Shown piece after piece: positions 8,811 to 17,342 of a DNA stretch of 64,000 nt. The DNA is from Roseibium marinum (lineage in GTDB: Bacteria > Pseudomonadota > Alphaproteobacteria > Rhizobiales > Stappiaceae). Positions within the stretch are counted from its first letter, which is position 1. Each line of letters opens with the position of its first letter. The stretch covers positions 124,001 to 188,000 of the forward strand of contig NZ_PPCN01000011.1 in assembly GCF_002906165.1 (NCBI RefSeq), read 5' to 3'. A model generated the notes under the pieces. It had not been told where the DNA came from, made no database searches, and saw nothing but the letters and a program-made list of their open reading frames with translations. A program made the translations under genes and the position numbers.

Positions 8811-10793
8811 TCAGAACGTTCTGATTGCTTCGCCCAGCGTCGCGCGTATCTCCGCCTGCCGATCCTTCGCCGATGCGCTCCGCGTGTCGATATCCTCGAT
8901 GCGCGTTTCGGAGTCCGCCAGATTGCGCGCGGCACGCTTGTAAAGATCGGCTCCCGGCTGAACGGCGGTCAGATTGGCACGATGGCGTTCCTGATCCCTT
9001 GTCTCTTCGTCCTTGCGCTCAACCAGTTGCCGCAACTGCCTTTCGATCTGGGAGATTTCGGCCTGCAACCCGGCCAGTTCCCGCAGTTTGCCGGCGGTTT
9101 CCGCATCCGGAGACCGCACGGCCAGGTTCAGAAGCAGGTGTTCATCGCTCGAGATCAGCGCGTAGGTTTCCGAAATCGTGCGCTCGGCAAGCGCGCTCAC
9201 AGTTTCAGACCCACCTTCGGGCACCTGGATCCTGAGACGATGGTGTGTTGCCGTTGCCTCCATTTCCTGCGGAGAGGTGAACTTCCAGCCCGGCCGTTTG
9301 GGGTGTTCGATGATGATCGAGCGCTCCGCGTCCGGAGCCCCCTGGATCGCATAGACGGTTTGCGCGCGCTGACGGACGGAGGCGGTGAGAACACCGTCGG
9401 CGACCCTGATCGAAACGACCCTGTCGTCCGGCTCCGTCTTTTGCGCGATGCGGACCTTCCTGTCGGTTGCAAAGCTCGCCATGCGGCCTTCGCCGGAAGG
9501 CATTCCGCCGATCTGTGCATCGCCGACATAGCCTTCGCGTTGGTCATAGACGGTCAGGATGCCCTTCGGCAGGCTGGTATCGGTTTCGTTCTCGATCAGG
9601 ATGGCCGCGACCGGATGCTCCAGGCCGCTTTCCGGTTGAAACACGGAAACGGTTTCGGCGCTGACCACCTGGTCGACGATTGGCGCGGAGAAGGTATCAC
9701 CGCTTTGCAGGGTCACCAGGTAAGGCAGCGTGAAGGCGGCCGTGACCGTGCCTTCGACCGCCTCGCCAACATTGGCGGCGGCCATGCCTGCAGGCGCTTC
9801 CCGCGCGGGGACCGGCGCGGCAAGAAAAGCGCTCGCGGCAGCACCGCTTCTTTTCAGGCGGCCTTCCGCCTCGGCCATATCGAACACGGGTTCAGCGCCG
9901 CTGTCCGGTCTGGGGACATAGCCTTCGGACACATCGACCGGAACTTCGCGCCGTTCTTTCCAGTAAAGGTCGTGCAGGCGCTGCTTAAGCGTGACCGGCG
10001 CGCCGGAGGACAAGGTGACGCTCACGTTCCGCCAATCCTCGCCGCTGGCGTTTTCCAGAACGGCCCAGGCTTGCAGCCGGGCCTTGCCCGCCGGCATGGT
10101 CACCACCCGGTAGGCGGTTTTCCAGATCGGCGCCGGCACCACATAGGAGACAGCCACCTGGCGTTCGCCCTCCCCGGCCACTTTCAGCGCGAGAGTGCGC
10201 GCACCGTCCGATTTACCGTTGCCGACCGCGGCCAGAGCCCGGGCAACCTGCTGGCGGATCTGTTCTTCAAGGAAAGTGATTTCCGTTTCCGGTGTCAGCT
10301 CCACACCGACGATCCGCCCGTTACTCAGCAAGGAAACGATATCCGCCTGGCCCTTGTCCCCCAGGTCCTTCACGGAGACGCCCAGCACAAGGCCCTCGAT
10401 CGTCGTGCCCGCCTTTTCCAAGCGTACGCGGGTGCCCTGCAGTTGCGCCAGGAGACGGGCCGGAGACTGAAGATCCTCTTGCGAGAACGGCAGGTTCTTG
10501 AAGGTTTCTGCGCGAGGATCGGGACCGGGCAGCGTAAGTCCCTCAACGACGCCCTTGCCGTCATAGACGACGATGCTTTTCAGGACGTCGTTCACCTGGT
10601 CGAGAGGCACCGTCATTTCAATAAGGCCTGTGCTGTCGATGTCGGCCTTGCGCACCACCTCGGCGAGGCCGCCGGAGGACAGCGTGATGCTGGTGACCGG
10701 TCCGTTGCCGGCGGCCCATCCGGCGGTGGACAGGCAGAGGAAAAATATGGCGGCGGGCGAAAAGAATGCTGCGGAAGACTTAAGGAAAATCAT
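8811..10793 (-). CDS. Secreted DUF4139 domain protein
   Basis: 660 residues beginning MIFLKSSAAFF, a signal peptide ending near GWAAG. The start is at 10793 with GGAG about 10 bases upstream; the frame is open for 66 further codons but those lack a signal sequence or family match. The body is a beta-rich DUF4139 region (about 190-560), and the C terminus (about 570-650) is a predicted coiled coil rich in Glu, Gln and Arg. The family is found in bacterial envelopes and some eukaryotes, without a known reaction. It probably acts in the periplasm or outer envelope. It is monocistronic, converges on gph, and shares no obvious pathway with its neighbours. Confidence 0.88.
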   Translation of the reverse strand: MIFLKSSAAFFSPAAIFFLCLSTAGWAAGNGPVTSITLSSGGLAEVVRKADIDSTGLIEMTVPLDQVNDVLKSIVVYDGKGVVEGLTLPGPDPRAETFKNLPFSQEDLQSPARLLAQLQGTRVRLEKAGTTIEGLVLGVSVKDLGDKGQADIVSLLSNGRIVGVELTPETEITFLEEQIRQQVARALAAVGNGKSDGARTLALKVAGEGERQVAVSYVVPAPIWKTAYRVVTMPAGKARLQAWAVLENASGEDWRNVSVTLSSGAPVTLKQRLHDLYWKERREVPVDVSEGYVPRPDSGAEPVFDMAEAEGRLKRSGAAASAFLAAPVPAREAPAGMAAANVGEAVEGTVTAAFTLPYLVTLQSGDTFSAPIVDQVVSAETVSVFQPESGLEHPVAAILIENETDTSLPKGILTVYDQREGYVGDAQIGGMPSGEGRMASFATDRKVRIAQKTEPDDRVVSIRVADGVLTASVRQRAQTVYAIQGAPDAERSIIIEHPKRPGWKFTSPQEMEATATHHRLRIQVPEGGSETVSALAERTISETYALISSDEHLLLNLAVRSPDAETAGKLRELAGLQAEISQIERQLRQLVERKDEETRDQERHRANLTAVQPGADLYKRAARNLADSETRIEDIDTRSASAKDRQAEIRATLGEAIRTF

Positions 10794-11002
10794 CAAAACC
10801 ACTCCAAGGACCACTCGGGAAGAGCAGAAAGAACGGTCAATCCGATAGGCAGAAATTGCGGCTATTCTACGAAACTTTACCCGGGAAGCTGTTGGAGCGG
10901 GACCGAAAGCCGACGGGGCCTGAAACAGCGCTTGAGGCTGCAAAAAGGCCTTGCCAAGTCCCGCCGCATCCCTTAGACACCCGCCATCCAATTTCGATCT
11001 TG

Positions 11003-11077
11003 GGGCGATTAGCTCAGCGGGAGAGCACTCCCTTCACACGGGAGGGGTCACTGGTTCAATCCCAGTATCGCCCACCA
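11003..11077 (+). tRNA. tRNA-Val (anticodon CAC)
   Basis: A full cloverleaf can be drawn: acceptor GGGCGAT/ATCGCCC, D arm GCTC...GAGC, anticodon stem CTCCC/GGGAG around the loop TTCACAC (anticodon CAC at 34-36), T arm ACTGG/CCAGT with TTCAATC, discriminator A and an encoded CCA. It reads valine GTG codons. Confidence 0.97.
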
Positions 11078-11221
11078 TTTTCCAATGGTTACAATGTCTC
11101 AGGCCATATCCGGCAACTGGATAAGTGGAGCTGTCCACTTATTCCTTCCTGGCTGAAGAATGACATGAGGGTTCGATCAGGCGCCGTTCCATGTTTCGAT
11201 ACGCCAGATGCGGGAATTCGC

Positions 11222-11260
11222 AAGAAACCCCTCGGCCTGCGGCAGAGGGGTTTCTTTTTT
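11222..11260 (+). terminator. Rho-independent terminator after tRNA-Val
   Basis: Perfect 12-bp stem AAGAAACCCCTC / GAGGGGTTTCTT with an 11-base loop, followed by a T tract on the plus strand. It ends the tRNA-Val transcript and lies just past the stop of the converging GFA-fusion gene. Confidence 0.85.
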
Positions 11261-11279
11261 CACATAGCGCTGCCTTGCC

Positions 11280-12206
11280 TCAGGCGCCTTGCGGCCAGAC
11301 GAAATCGGGGCGCAGTCCTTCATAGACCGGTCGGCCATCCTTGGGCCGGGCATATCCCTTGCTGTCGTCATAGAACGCATGATAGTCGGCGGGCATCGCC
11401 TCGTCATCCATCCCCATCAGGTTGGGCACGATCACCCGGATGCGTTTCTGCTTGTCATCCAGCATGATCGGTGTGCCGCAATCCTTACAGGTGCAAAGCT
11501 CGAGCGGACCATTGGGGTTGTCCGCATTGAACGGCTGACGGTTCAGATTGCCCTCGTTCGACACTTTGACATCACCATGTTTGAAGAAGACGACATGGGT
11601 TGTCAGCTGACCGGTCACGTTCTTGCACACGTTGCAGTGGCAGGTGTGATTGTCGATCGGAGCCCCGGTCGAGGAGGTCTGGACATGTTCGCAGCCTCCC
11701 GCATATTTCCCCTTCTTGGTGAGCGCACCGACGATCTCGCCGGAAATGTACCCAAGCACGTTACCGATCACCATGGAAACCGCGATTGCCACGCCGACCA
11801 TCACGATGCCTGCCGCGCCCACGCCATAGGCCGCGCCGCCCAGAAGGAACAGCGCCGCTGTCGAGGCATACCCATAAACGCTCGCCGGGATCGCGCCCAG
11901 AAGAGGGATATAGGCTCCCAGAATCATGATCAGCACCGTGACACCAACGCAGATGCCCGCATTCACTGCTGTCACACCCAGGGTGGTCAATGCGATGAAG
12001 GCAACGACCGCCATTACAGCGCCCCAGATGTTGGCCGCGATCGATGACTTTGCCCCCTCAGTTCCGCCACCGCAGTGAAAGAAGCTCCCCCAGCCAACGA
12101 AAATCGCCCAGATAAGAACAAAAGGACTTCCTAAAGTCACAGCCGCCCAGGTGGCGATGCCGCCCATCACGCCGATGACCAATGCCAATGCTTGGACCTT
12201 TTTCAT
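11280..12206 (-). CDS. DUF1097 membrane domain fused to a GFA-type zinc domain
   Basis: 308 residues. Residues 1-165 are five or so hydrophobic helices rich in Gly/Ala with the GWGSFFHCGGG segment of DUF1097 inner-membrane proteins. Residues about 168-300 form a glutathione-dependent formaldehyde-activating (GFA/CENP-V) fold with zinc-binding cysteines: CHCNVCKN (C189, C191, C194) and CTCKDCG (C238, C240, C243), plus GGC at 172. GFA-fold proteins bind two zincs and a thiol. Here the domain is tethered to the membrane, probably facing the cytosol. Stand-alone forms of each half are common, and I do not know this fusion as a described protein. The ATG is preceded by GGGAG. A perfect palindrome lies about 40 bases upstream. 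Enzymatic activity is uncertain. Confidence 0.82.
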   Translation of the reverse strand: MKKVQALALVIGVMGGIATWAAVTLGSPFVLIWAIFVGWGSFFHCGGGTEGAKSSIAANIWGAVMAVVAFIALTTLGVTAVNAGICVGVTVLIMILGAYIPLLGAIPASVYGYASTAALFLLGGAAYGVGAAGIVMVGVAIAVSMVIGNVLGYISGEIVGALTKKGKYAGGCEHVQTSSTGAPIDNHTCHCNVCKNVTGQLTTHVVFFKHGDVKVSNEGNLNRQPFNADNPNGPLELCTCKDCGTPIMLDDKQKRIRVIVPNLMGMDDEAMPADYHAFYDDSKGYARPKDGRPVYEGLRPDFVWPQGA

Positions 12207-12244
12207 GTTTTCACTCCCTATCCTTGATGTGCGCTAGAGCATCC

Positions 12245-12262
12245 TGCGTTCAGTTGAACGCA
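12245..12262. promoter_or_regulatory. Candidate operator palindrome upstream of the DUF1097-GFA gene
   Basis: TGCGTTCAGTTGAACGCA is a perfect 8-2-8 inverted repeat about 38 bases upstream of the start codon, in the promoter zone. This is the geometry of a dimeric repressor site. No cognate regulator is adjacent. Confidence 0.4.
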
Positions 12263-12570
12263 GACAAGATCCTCGACCAGTTTGAAACCGATCAACTTTC
12301 AGACTTCCAATCGATTCCGCCTGGAGGCCCGTTGATCTCGAGCGATTGTTCCCCCGCCCTTCACGCCGCATGATTGCGACTTTTTATTTGCCGCGGGTCA
12401 ATCTGGGCATAAGTCTGTATTCTGGTGATTGGCGAAGTCATCAAAGACCATGGATTTTCTGCTGATCCAGCGTCAAAAAACGGCGAATACGACCGGCGAC
12501 GAGTCGGGTGATCGTGCCTCACGCCAAAACAGGTCAAGCGCAGCGGCCTTCGCAATTCAGGTGACGGCAA

Positions 12571-12628
12571 AGCGTGCTGCGTAAAATTGAATTCAGGAAT
12601 TCGTGAATCCGCTTAAACGCAACGCGCT
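12571..12628. repeat. TIR element, copy 2 (internally deleted, 58 bp)
   Basis: Carries both ends of the 109-bp element (AGCGTGCTGCGTAAAATTGA at the left; AAACGCAACGCGCT at the right) but lacks about 50 central bases. It is in the same orientation as the 7896 copy. An internal deletion that keeps both ends fits a mobilised or recombined palindromic element. Confidence 0.7.
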
Positions 12629-12805
12629 ACAGTACCGAAAGCGGCTGATTGGGCGGCAATCAACGGCCGAACTTCACGCAGGCTGAGCCTGGCAACCGCC
12701 TCGCGCGCAATCCCCAGACGATTTGGCTGAATTGGCCGGCGAACCTTTGTTTCGGACGGGCTCCTGCTATTCTTAGAACCGTGATTCCATGAGGATAGAG
12801 ACAAG

Positions 12806-14659
12806 ATGGCAACGCAAACCGCTCCGAACCCTATCCGGGAGAAGATGCTGAAGGGACTCGCCCTGCAAAAGGCAGGAGAGGTCAAACAGGCGCAGCGGTG
12901 CTACAAGCAGATCCTCAAGAAAACTCCCAACAATCCGGATGCGCTCAATCTGCTGGGGGTCACATACCGGCAACTGGGCAATCCAAAGCGGGCTATCGAG
13001 TTCATTCAAAAGGCCATCGCCGCCAACAACAACCATGCTCCGTTTTACGCCAATCTGGCGCGGGCCATGCTTGACATCGGGACGGATTCAGAAAGCCTGC
13101 TGCTCGTTTGCGACAAGGCGCTGTCGCTCAATCCGAAAGAGCGCGAAGCGCGGAACATGAAGTCCATCGCGCTTACCAACCTGAAAAGATACGAGGAGGC
13201 CGAACTCATTCTGCAATCCCTCCTCGTCGAGGATCCGGAATACCTTGAGGCCTACCAGAACTACGCGGTCTTGCTCATGAACGCCGACAAGGCGGAGCAT
13301 GCCATCACCTTCTTCACCAAATCGATCATGCTCGACCCGACCAATCCCGTCAATTTCATTCACAGATCCCGCTGCCGGCAGAAACTCAAGCAATTCGAGC
13401 CTTCCCAATATGAGCTGACCGAAGCGTTGGAGCGCTTTCCCGACAACAGCGATATCCAGCACGAGGCTGCCCGGCTGCTCTTCAGCATGAACGAGACCGC
13501 GAAAGCCATTCAGTACGCGCGCAAGAGCTATGAAACCGACCCGCGCAATTTCCACAAGTGCGTGACCCTGGGCGTGATCTTGCTGATGCACGGCGATCAG
13601 GTGGAATCGCTCGAGATGATGAAGCTGGCCGAAAATCTGTCGGGAGGTTCGAACCAGACGGTCAACTGGAACCTCTCGCTCGCGTATCTTGCCAACGGCG
13701 ATCTGGAGCACGGCTGGCGGTTGCACACGGCCCGTTTCGACGACCCCTCAGCCCAGGTCACACGCAGAAAATTCGACGTGCCCGCCTGGGAAGGCGAGGA
13801 CATTTCCGACAAGACGGTTCTCGTGTGGGCCGATCAGGGGCTCGGTGATGCCCTGAAAGCGGGAACAATGCTGCCACAGCTGGCCGAAAAGGCAGGAAAG
13901 GTCATCGTCGAGGTTTCGCAAAAGGGCGCGACCTTCATGCAGCACTCCTTCCCTGAAATCGAATGCCGTACTGCCCGGATGAATGCACAATTCGAATCGA
14001 CCGCTTCGGATTTCGACGTGACCGCCAATATCAGCGATCTGGTCGATTTCTTCCGCCCGGATCTGGAGTCGTTCAAATCCGCACCCAGCCCCGTCTATTC
14101 CTTTCAGAAAGACCGGGCCCGGGCGTATCTGGAGCGGTTGCAGGGTTATGGGGACAAGCCGGTGATCGGTTTTTCCTGGCGGTCCAAGAACCTGGCCGCG
14201 CACCGGGCGAGATATTATCTCTCCGCACCGGCGATTTCGCCTGTCCTGGAATCGCGCGACGCGATCTTCGTGAACCTGCAGTACAAGGCGATTCAGAAGG
14301 AAATCGAGTTCTTCCGGACGAAGTTTCCCGGAAAATTCGAGTTTTTCGAGGAGGTCGATCTTTTCGACGACCTGCTCGGCGCGGCGGCCCTGACTGCTAT
14401 CTGCGACTTTGTCGTTTCCGCCAATACGAGCGTTGCCGATATGGCGGGTATCCTCAACATCCCCTGCATCCGCTTCGGTCAGCAGGAACCGGCCCTGCTT
14501 CTCGGGCAGAAAAACCCGCCCTGGTATCCGTCCATGACCTACATGCGGCCCTATACGGACCGGCCGTGCGCGGAATTCGTTCCGGAAATCATCGCGGAAC
14601 TGGATCGCCAGATGGAGAACTGGACGCCGGAGCCGAGGAACAAGCGCCTCGGCCTTTAG
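12806..14659 (+). CDS. TPR protein with C-terminal glycosyltransferase-like domain
   Basis: 617 residues. Residues about 10-290 are successive tetratricopeptide repeats (LNLLGVTYRQLGNPKRAIEF and similar 34-residue units). Residues about 310-610 resemble the GT41/GT9-like C terminus found after TPRs in many bacteria: VLVWADQGLGDALKAG, then VIGFSWRSKN, then ANTSVADMAGILNIPC as the nucleotide-sugar-binding half. There is no signal peptide, so it is cytosolic. Such TPR transferases often glycosylate proteins such as flagellin, but acceptor and donor are not readable here. It converges (30 bases apart) on the four-gene sugar operon at 14690-19158, whose CMP- or GDP-sugar product could be its donor. 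A purine-rich GAGG...GAGA tract precedes the ATG. Confidence 0.82.
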   Translation: MATQTAPNPIREKMLKGLALQKAGEVKQAQRCYKQILKKTPNNPDALNLLGVTYRQLGNPKRAIEFIQKAIAANNNHAPFYANLARAMLDIGTDSESLLLVCDKALSLNPKEREARNMKSIALTNLKRYEEAELILQSLLVEDPEYLEAYQNYAVLLMNADKAEHAITFFTKSIMLDPTNPVNFIHRSRCRQKLKQFEPSQYELTEALERFPDNSDIQHEAARLLFSMNETAKAIQYARKSYETDPRNFHKCVTLGVILLMHGDQVESLEMMKLAENLSGGSNQTVNWNLSLAYLANGDLEHGWRLHTARFDDPSAQVTRRKFDVPAWEGEDISDKTVLVWADQGLGDALKAGTMLPQLAEKAGKVIVEVSQKGATFMQHSFPEIECRTARMNAQFESTASDFDVTANISDLVDFFRPDLESFKSAPSPVYSFQKDRARAYLERLQGYGDKPVIGFSWRSKNLAAHRARYYLSAPAISPVLESRDAIFVNLQYKAIQKEIEFFRTKFPGKFEFFEEVDLFDDLLGAAALTAICDFVVSANTSVADMAGILNIPCIRFGQQEPALLLGQKNPPWYPSMTYMRPYTDRPCAEFVPEIIAELDRQMENWTPEPRNKRLGL

Positions 14660-14689
14660 CCCACCAGCAATTTGGCTAGAGGCCCTCGA

Positions 14690-15568
14690 TCAGACCTTGC
14701 GGGCAATCGCCACGAGGGTATCCGTCGCATCGATCCGGTTGAGCGCCGCTTCATAGGCCTCGGTGAGGGCCGGCGTATCAATGGCCGCCATCGGCAACTT
14801 GTGTCCACCGGGCCGATTGGACGATAGCCAAGTCAAATGGTTGGACAGGGGATAGCGCTGTACCCCCTCAATTACAATCTGCCCGAAGCCACTGAAATGC
14901 AGCAGGTGCAACAGGCTCTCACGCGTGTGCAACACCAGGTGCTGGCTCCACAGTGTAAACGCCTTGAACGCCTCGCTCTGAAGATGGGTTAGAAGAAAAT
15001 CATTTGCATGCGGCACTTCGAAAACGGCAGTTCCGCCCGGCTTGAGCACCCTCTTCATGTCATCCAAGACGGGAAGCGGCTGGGGCAAATGCTCCAGCAC
15101 ATGGAAACAGACAACCGTATCGAGGCTTTCGTCGGGAACATCATCAAGCGACGTGACGCAGGGAATGCCGACTTCGTTCAACGCGTCCAGATAGTCCTGC
15201 TGTAACTCGACGCCGCAACAATATGTTGTTGTGTGCTGCAAGGCTTTGAGGAATGCTCCATCTCCGCAGCCGAAGTCCAATGCTCGGCGTCCTGCAACAT
15301 ATGCGCGGTAGTCGCGAATACGCCGCTCCGCATCGAGCGTTGCTTCGTAGCTCCGAGTTTCGGTTTTGCTTGGCCCCTCTGATCTGCGGTATTCTGCGTC
15401 TGTGTATATTTCTTCACCGCCAAAGTGTTCGTCAATATAAATAACACCCGACTTTCGGTCCCGATAAACCTTCAGATTGTTCATATCGCGAGTACTATCT
15501 GAAAAGATTTCGCGATTTTCGACAGAAGCCACACCAATTTGGGACAAAGTCTCAAATATGTTGTTCAT
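14690..15568 (-). CDS. Class I SAM-dependent methyltransferase
   Basis: 292 residues. An unusual N-terminal 80 residues precedes a Rossmann SAM-binding core: motif I LDFGCGDGAF at 97-106, the acidic end of strand 2 in GVELQQDYLD, then a conserved CFHVLEHLP. The Methyltransf_11/23-type fold acts on small molecules or glycans. It is the last gene of the minus-strand NeuB/GMD/CMP-synthetase operon, 38 bases after its neighbour, so it probably methylates the sugar or glycan made by that operon (inference). The ATG is preceded by AGGGA. The N-terminal extension contains YRDRKSGVIYIDEHFG, which I do not recognise and which may be a substrate-recognition or dimer segment. Confidence 0.85.
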   Translation of the reverse strand: MNNIFETLSQIGVASVENREIFSDSTRDMNNLKVYRDRKSGVIYIDEHFGGEEIYTDAEYRRSEGPSKTETRSYEATLDAERRIRDYRAYVAGRRALDFGCGDGAFLKALQHTTTYCCGVELQQDYLDALNEVGIPCVTSLDDVPDESLDTVVCFHVLEHLPQPLPVLDDMKRVLKPGGTAVFEVPHANDFLLTHLQSEAFKAFTLWSQHLVLHTRESLLHLLHFSGFGQIVIEGVQRYPLSNHLTWLSSNRPGGHKLPMAAIDTPALTEAYEAALNRIDATDTLVAIARKV

Positions 15569-15606
15569 TCTTTTTCCCTAATTTCATTATTTGTAGATCA
15601 ATGCAC

Positions 15607-16290
15607 CTAACCCTCAAACGCCGAGGCATACGCCTCCAGCACTTTCCAGTCTCGTGGTGTATCCAGATCGATCTCGGTTGCGTCCGATAACACGACAGGA
15701 ACGCTTTTTCCGAAGAACCGCTGCCCCGCTTCGATGAACCCGCTTTTGCGCAGCGCATAGATCGCTCCCGTTTCCCTGAATTGTTCCGGCCGATCCTGAC
15801 GGCGCTGGCGAGGTTTCGAAGCGTCGTGGTTGACGCCGATCCCCGTGCCGTCGGACGCGATTTCCCAAAGAAACGCATGCACTTCAACGACCGAAAAAGC
15901 CGTATCGGCGGCCAGACGATCCCTTGTGCGCACCACCAGATCGATCTCGTCCGGCGTGGTCAGCGGAGACGTGCATTGCAGGAAGACGATCGTTTCGGCA
16001 TCTTCACACGCTCTGCAGGCTTCGACCGCGTGCAGAAGCGCGGCTTCCGAGGAGGCTTCGTCACCGGCAATCTCCGCCGGCCGCAACACGCCGATCGCGC
16101 CATATCTGGCGGCAACATCGAGAATCCCGGGATCATCGCTGGAAACGACGACATCACTAACGGTCTCGGCGGCCAGCGCGGCGCGTATGGCATGGGCAAT
16201 CAGGGGCTCTCCCAGGAAGGGTTTGAGGTTCTTTCCCGGAATACCCTTGGACCCGCCCCGCGCGGGAATGATCGCAACTGCGCGCTTCAT
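15607..16290 (-). CDS. CMP-sugar synthetase (acylneuraminate cytidylyltransferase family)
   Basis: Activates a 3-deoxy-ulosonic or nonulosonic acid with CTP to a CMP-sugar for glycosyl transfer. 227 residues, typical of NeuA/PseF/KdsB-like enzymes. The N terminus carries the nucleotide loop IIPARGGSKGIPGKN (about 6-20). Further hallmarks are FLQCTSPL, RPEQFRETGAIYA and the terminal acidic EIDLDTPRDW that ligates magnesium. The start at 16290 (MKRAVAII) is chosen by homology. A TTG three codons upstream (16299) has the better-spaced GAGGGA site and may be the true start. It lies 20 bases after the GDP-mannose dehydratase gene. The NeuB fusion in the same operon implies a nonulosonic acid substrate, but NeuA, PseF and legionaminate specificities cannot be told apart by eye. 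Confidence 0.9.
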   Translation of the reverse strand: MKRAVAIIPARGGSKGIPGKNLKPFLGEPLIAHAIRAALAAETVSDVVVSSDDPGILDVAARYGAIGVLRPAEIAGDEASSEAALLHAVEACRACEDAETIVFLQCTSPLTTPDEIDLVVRTRDRLAADTAFSVVEVHAFLWEIASDGTGIGVNHDASKPRQRRQDRPEQFRETGAIYALRKSGFIEAGQRFFGKSVPVVLSDATEIDLDTPRDWKVLEAYASAFEG

Positions 16291-16310
16291 GGCATTCAAT
16301 CCGAGTTCCC

Positions 16311-17342
16311 TCAAAGGCCGGGGTTGCTGACGGCTGCCTTTTTCAGGTCGTAGATCGCCATGCGGCGGGCAATCTCCGGAGCAAGGGTCTCCGGCTTCCA
16401 GCCGAGAAGTTCCTGCGCCTTGCTGTTGTCGCCGCGCAGATAGACTACATCGGAGGCCCGGAAATAGCGGGGGTCGACATAGGCGACCAGTTTGCCCGTC
16501 TTGCGATTGTAACACTTCTCCTCAAGGCCCTCGCCTTCGGAGTAGAGGTCGAAACCCACTTCCTGCGCCGCCATGAAAAGGAAATCTCGAACCGAATACT
16601 CGGTGTTCGTGGAAATAACGAAGTCGTCCGGCTCACCGTGATCCAGCATCTTGATCATCATGTCCGTGTATTCAGGCGCGTAGCCCCAGTCACGCACGCT
16701 GCTGAGATTTCCCAGCGGCATGGCTTCGGCGTCCTGCAACTTGATGCGGGCGAGCCAGCTGGTGATTTTCCTGGTGACGAACTCATAGCCGCGCAACTCG
16801 GACTCGTGATTAAAGAGAATGCCGGACGTCGCGAACATGTCATAAGCCTGCCGGTAGTTCACCACCAGGGAATGGGCAGCCAGCTTTGAAACCGCATAGG
16901 GGCTGAGCGGGTTGAACGGCGTCTTTTCCGATTGCGGCTTTTCCAGCACGTCGCCGTACATTTCCGATGTCGATGCCTGATACAGCTTTGCATCCAGTTT
17001 CAGAAGACGCATGGCTTCCAGGATGTTCAACACGCCCATGTAGTTCACATCGGACGTGTAGTGCGGGAACTGAAAACTGTCCGCGACAAAACTCTGGGCC
17101 GCGAGATTGAAAATCATGTCCGGGCGGATCTCGTTCAGGACATTCTGCACATTGGCGAATTCCGTGACCTCGAGCGTGCAGAGTTTCACTTTCTCGCGGA
17201 TGCCGAGTTCCTTCAGCCGCCCCGTCTTGGAGGTGCTGCCCCGCCGCATGGCGCCGTAAACGTCGTCGCCGCGCTCAATCAGGGCGCGCGCCAGAAAAGC
17301 ACCGTCCTGCCCGGAAATGCCGGTGATCAGTACCTTAGCCAT
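16311..17342 (-). CDS. gmd: GDP-mannose 4,6-dehydratase
   Basis: Converts GDP-D-mannose to GDP-4-keto-6-deoxymannose. 343 residues, an extended SDR fold. The NADP loop is ITGISGQDGAFLA (about 6-18). The catalytic Ser/Glu are in STSEMYGD and Tyr/Lys in SPYAVSK. NHESELRG and TRKITSW are the GMD-specific substrate segments. The start ATG at 17342 overlaps the end of the upstream NeuB gene by 8 bases, implying translational coupling. No fcl, rmd or per gene that would consume the 4-keto product is adjacent, which is notable because the next genes are NeuB- and NeuA-like. Related GDP-N-acetylglucosamine dehydratases (LegB-type) look similar, so substrate identity needs testing. Confidence 0.9.
   Translation of the reverse strand: MAKVLITGISGQDGAFLARALIERGDDVYGAMRRGSTSKTGRLKELGIREKVKLCTLEVTEFANVQNVLNEIRPDMIFNLAAQSFVADSFQFPHYTSDVNYMGVLNILEAMRLLKLDAKLYQASTSEMYGDVLEKPQSEKTPFNPLSPYAVSKLAAHSLVVNYRQAYDMFATSGILFNHESELRGYEFVTRKITSWLARIKLQDAEAMPLGNLSSVRDWGYAPEYTDMMIKMLDHGEPDDFVISTNTEYSVRDFLFMAAQEVGFDLYSEGEGLEEKCYNRKTGKLVAYVDPRYFRASDVVYLRGDNSKAQELLGWKPETLAPEIARRMAIYDLKKAAVSNPGL

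Larger units (their letters stand above)
12207..12805. other. 599-base divergent intergenic region
   Basis: Separates the DUF1097-GFA gene (leftward) from the TPR protein (rightward), so both promoters lie here. It contains an 18-bp palindrome (12245-12262) and a short copy of the dispersed TIR element (12571-12628). Small open frames in it show no recognisable protein and no convincing ribosome site. Confidence 0.5.
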
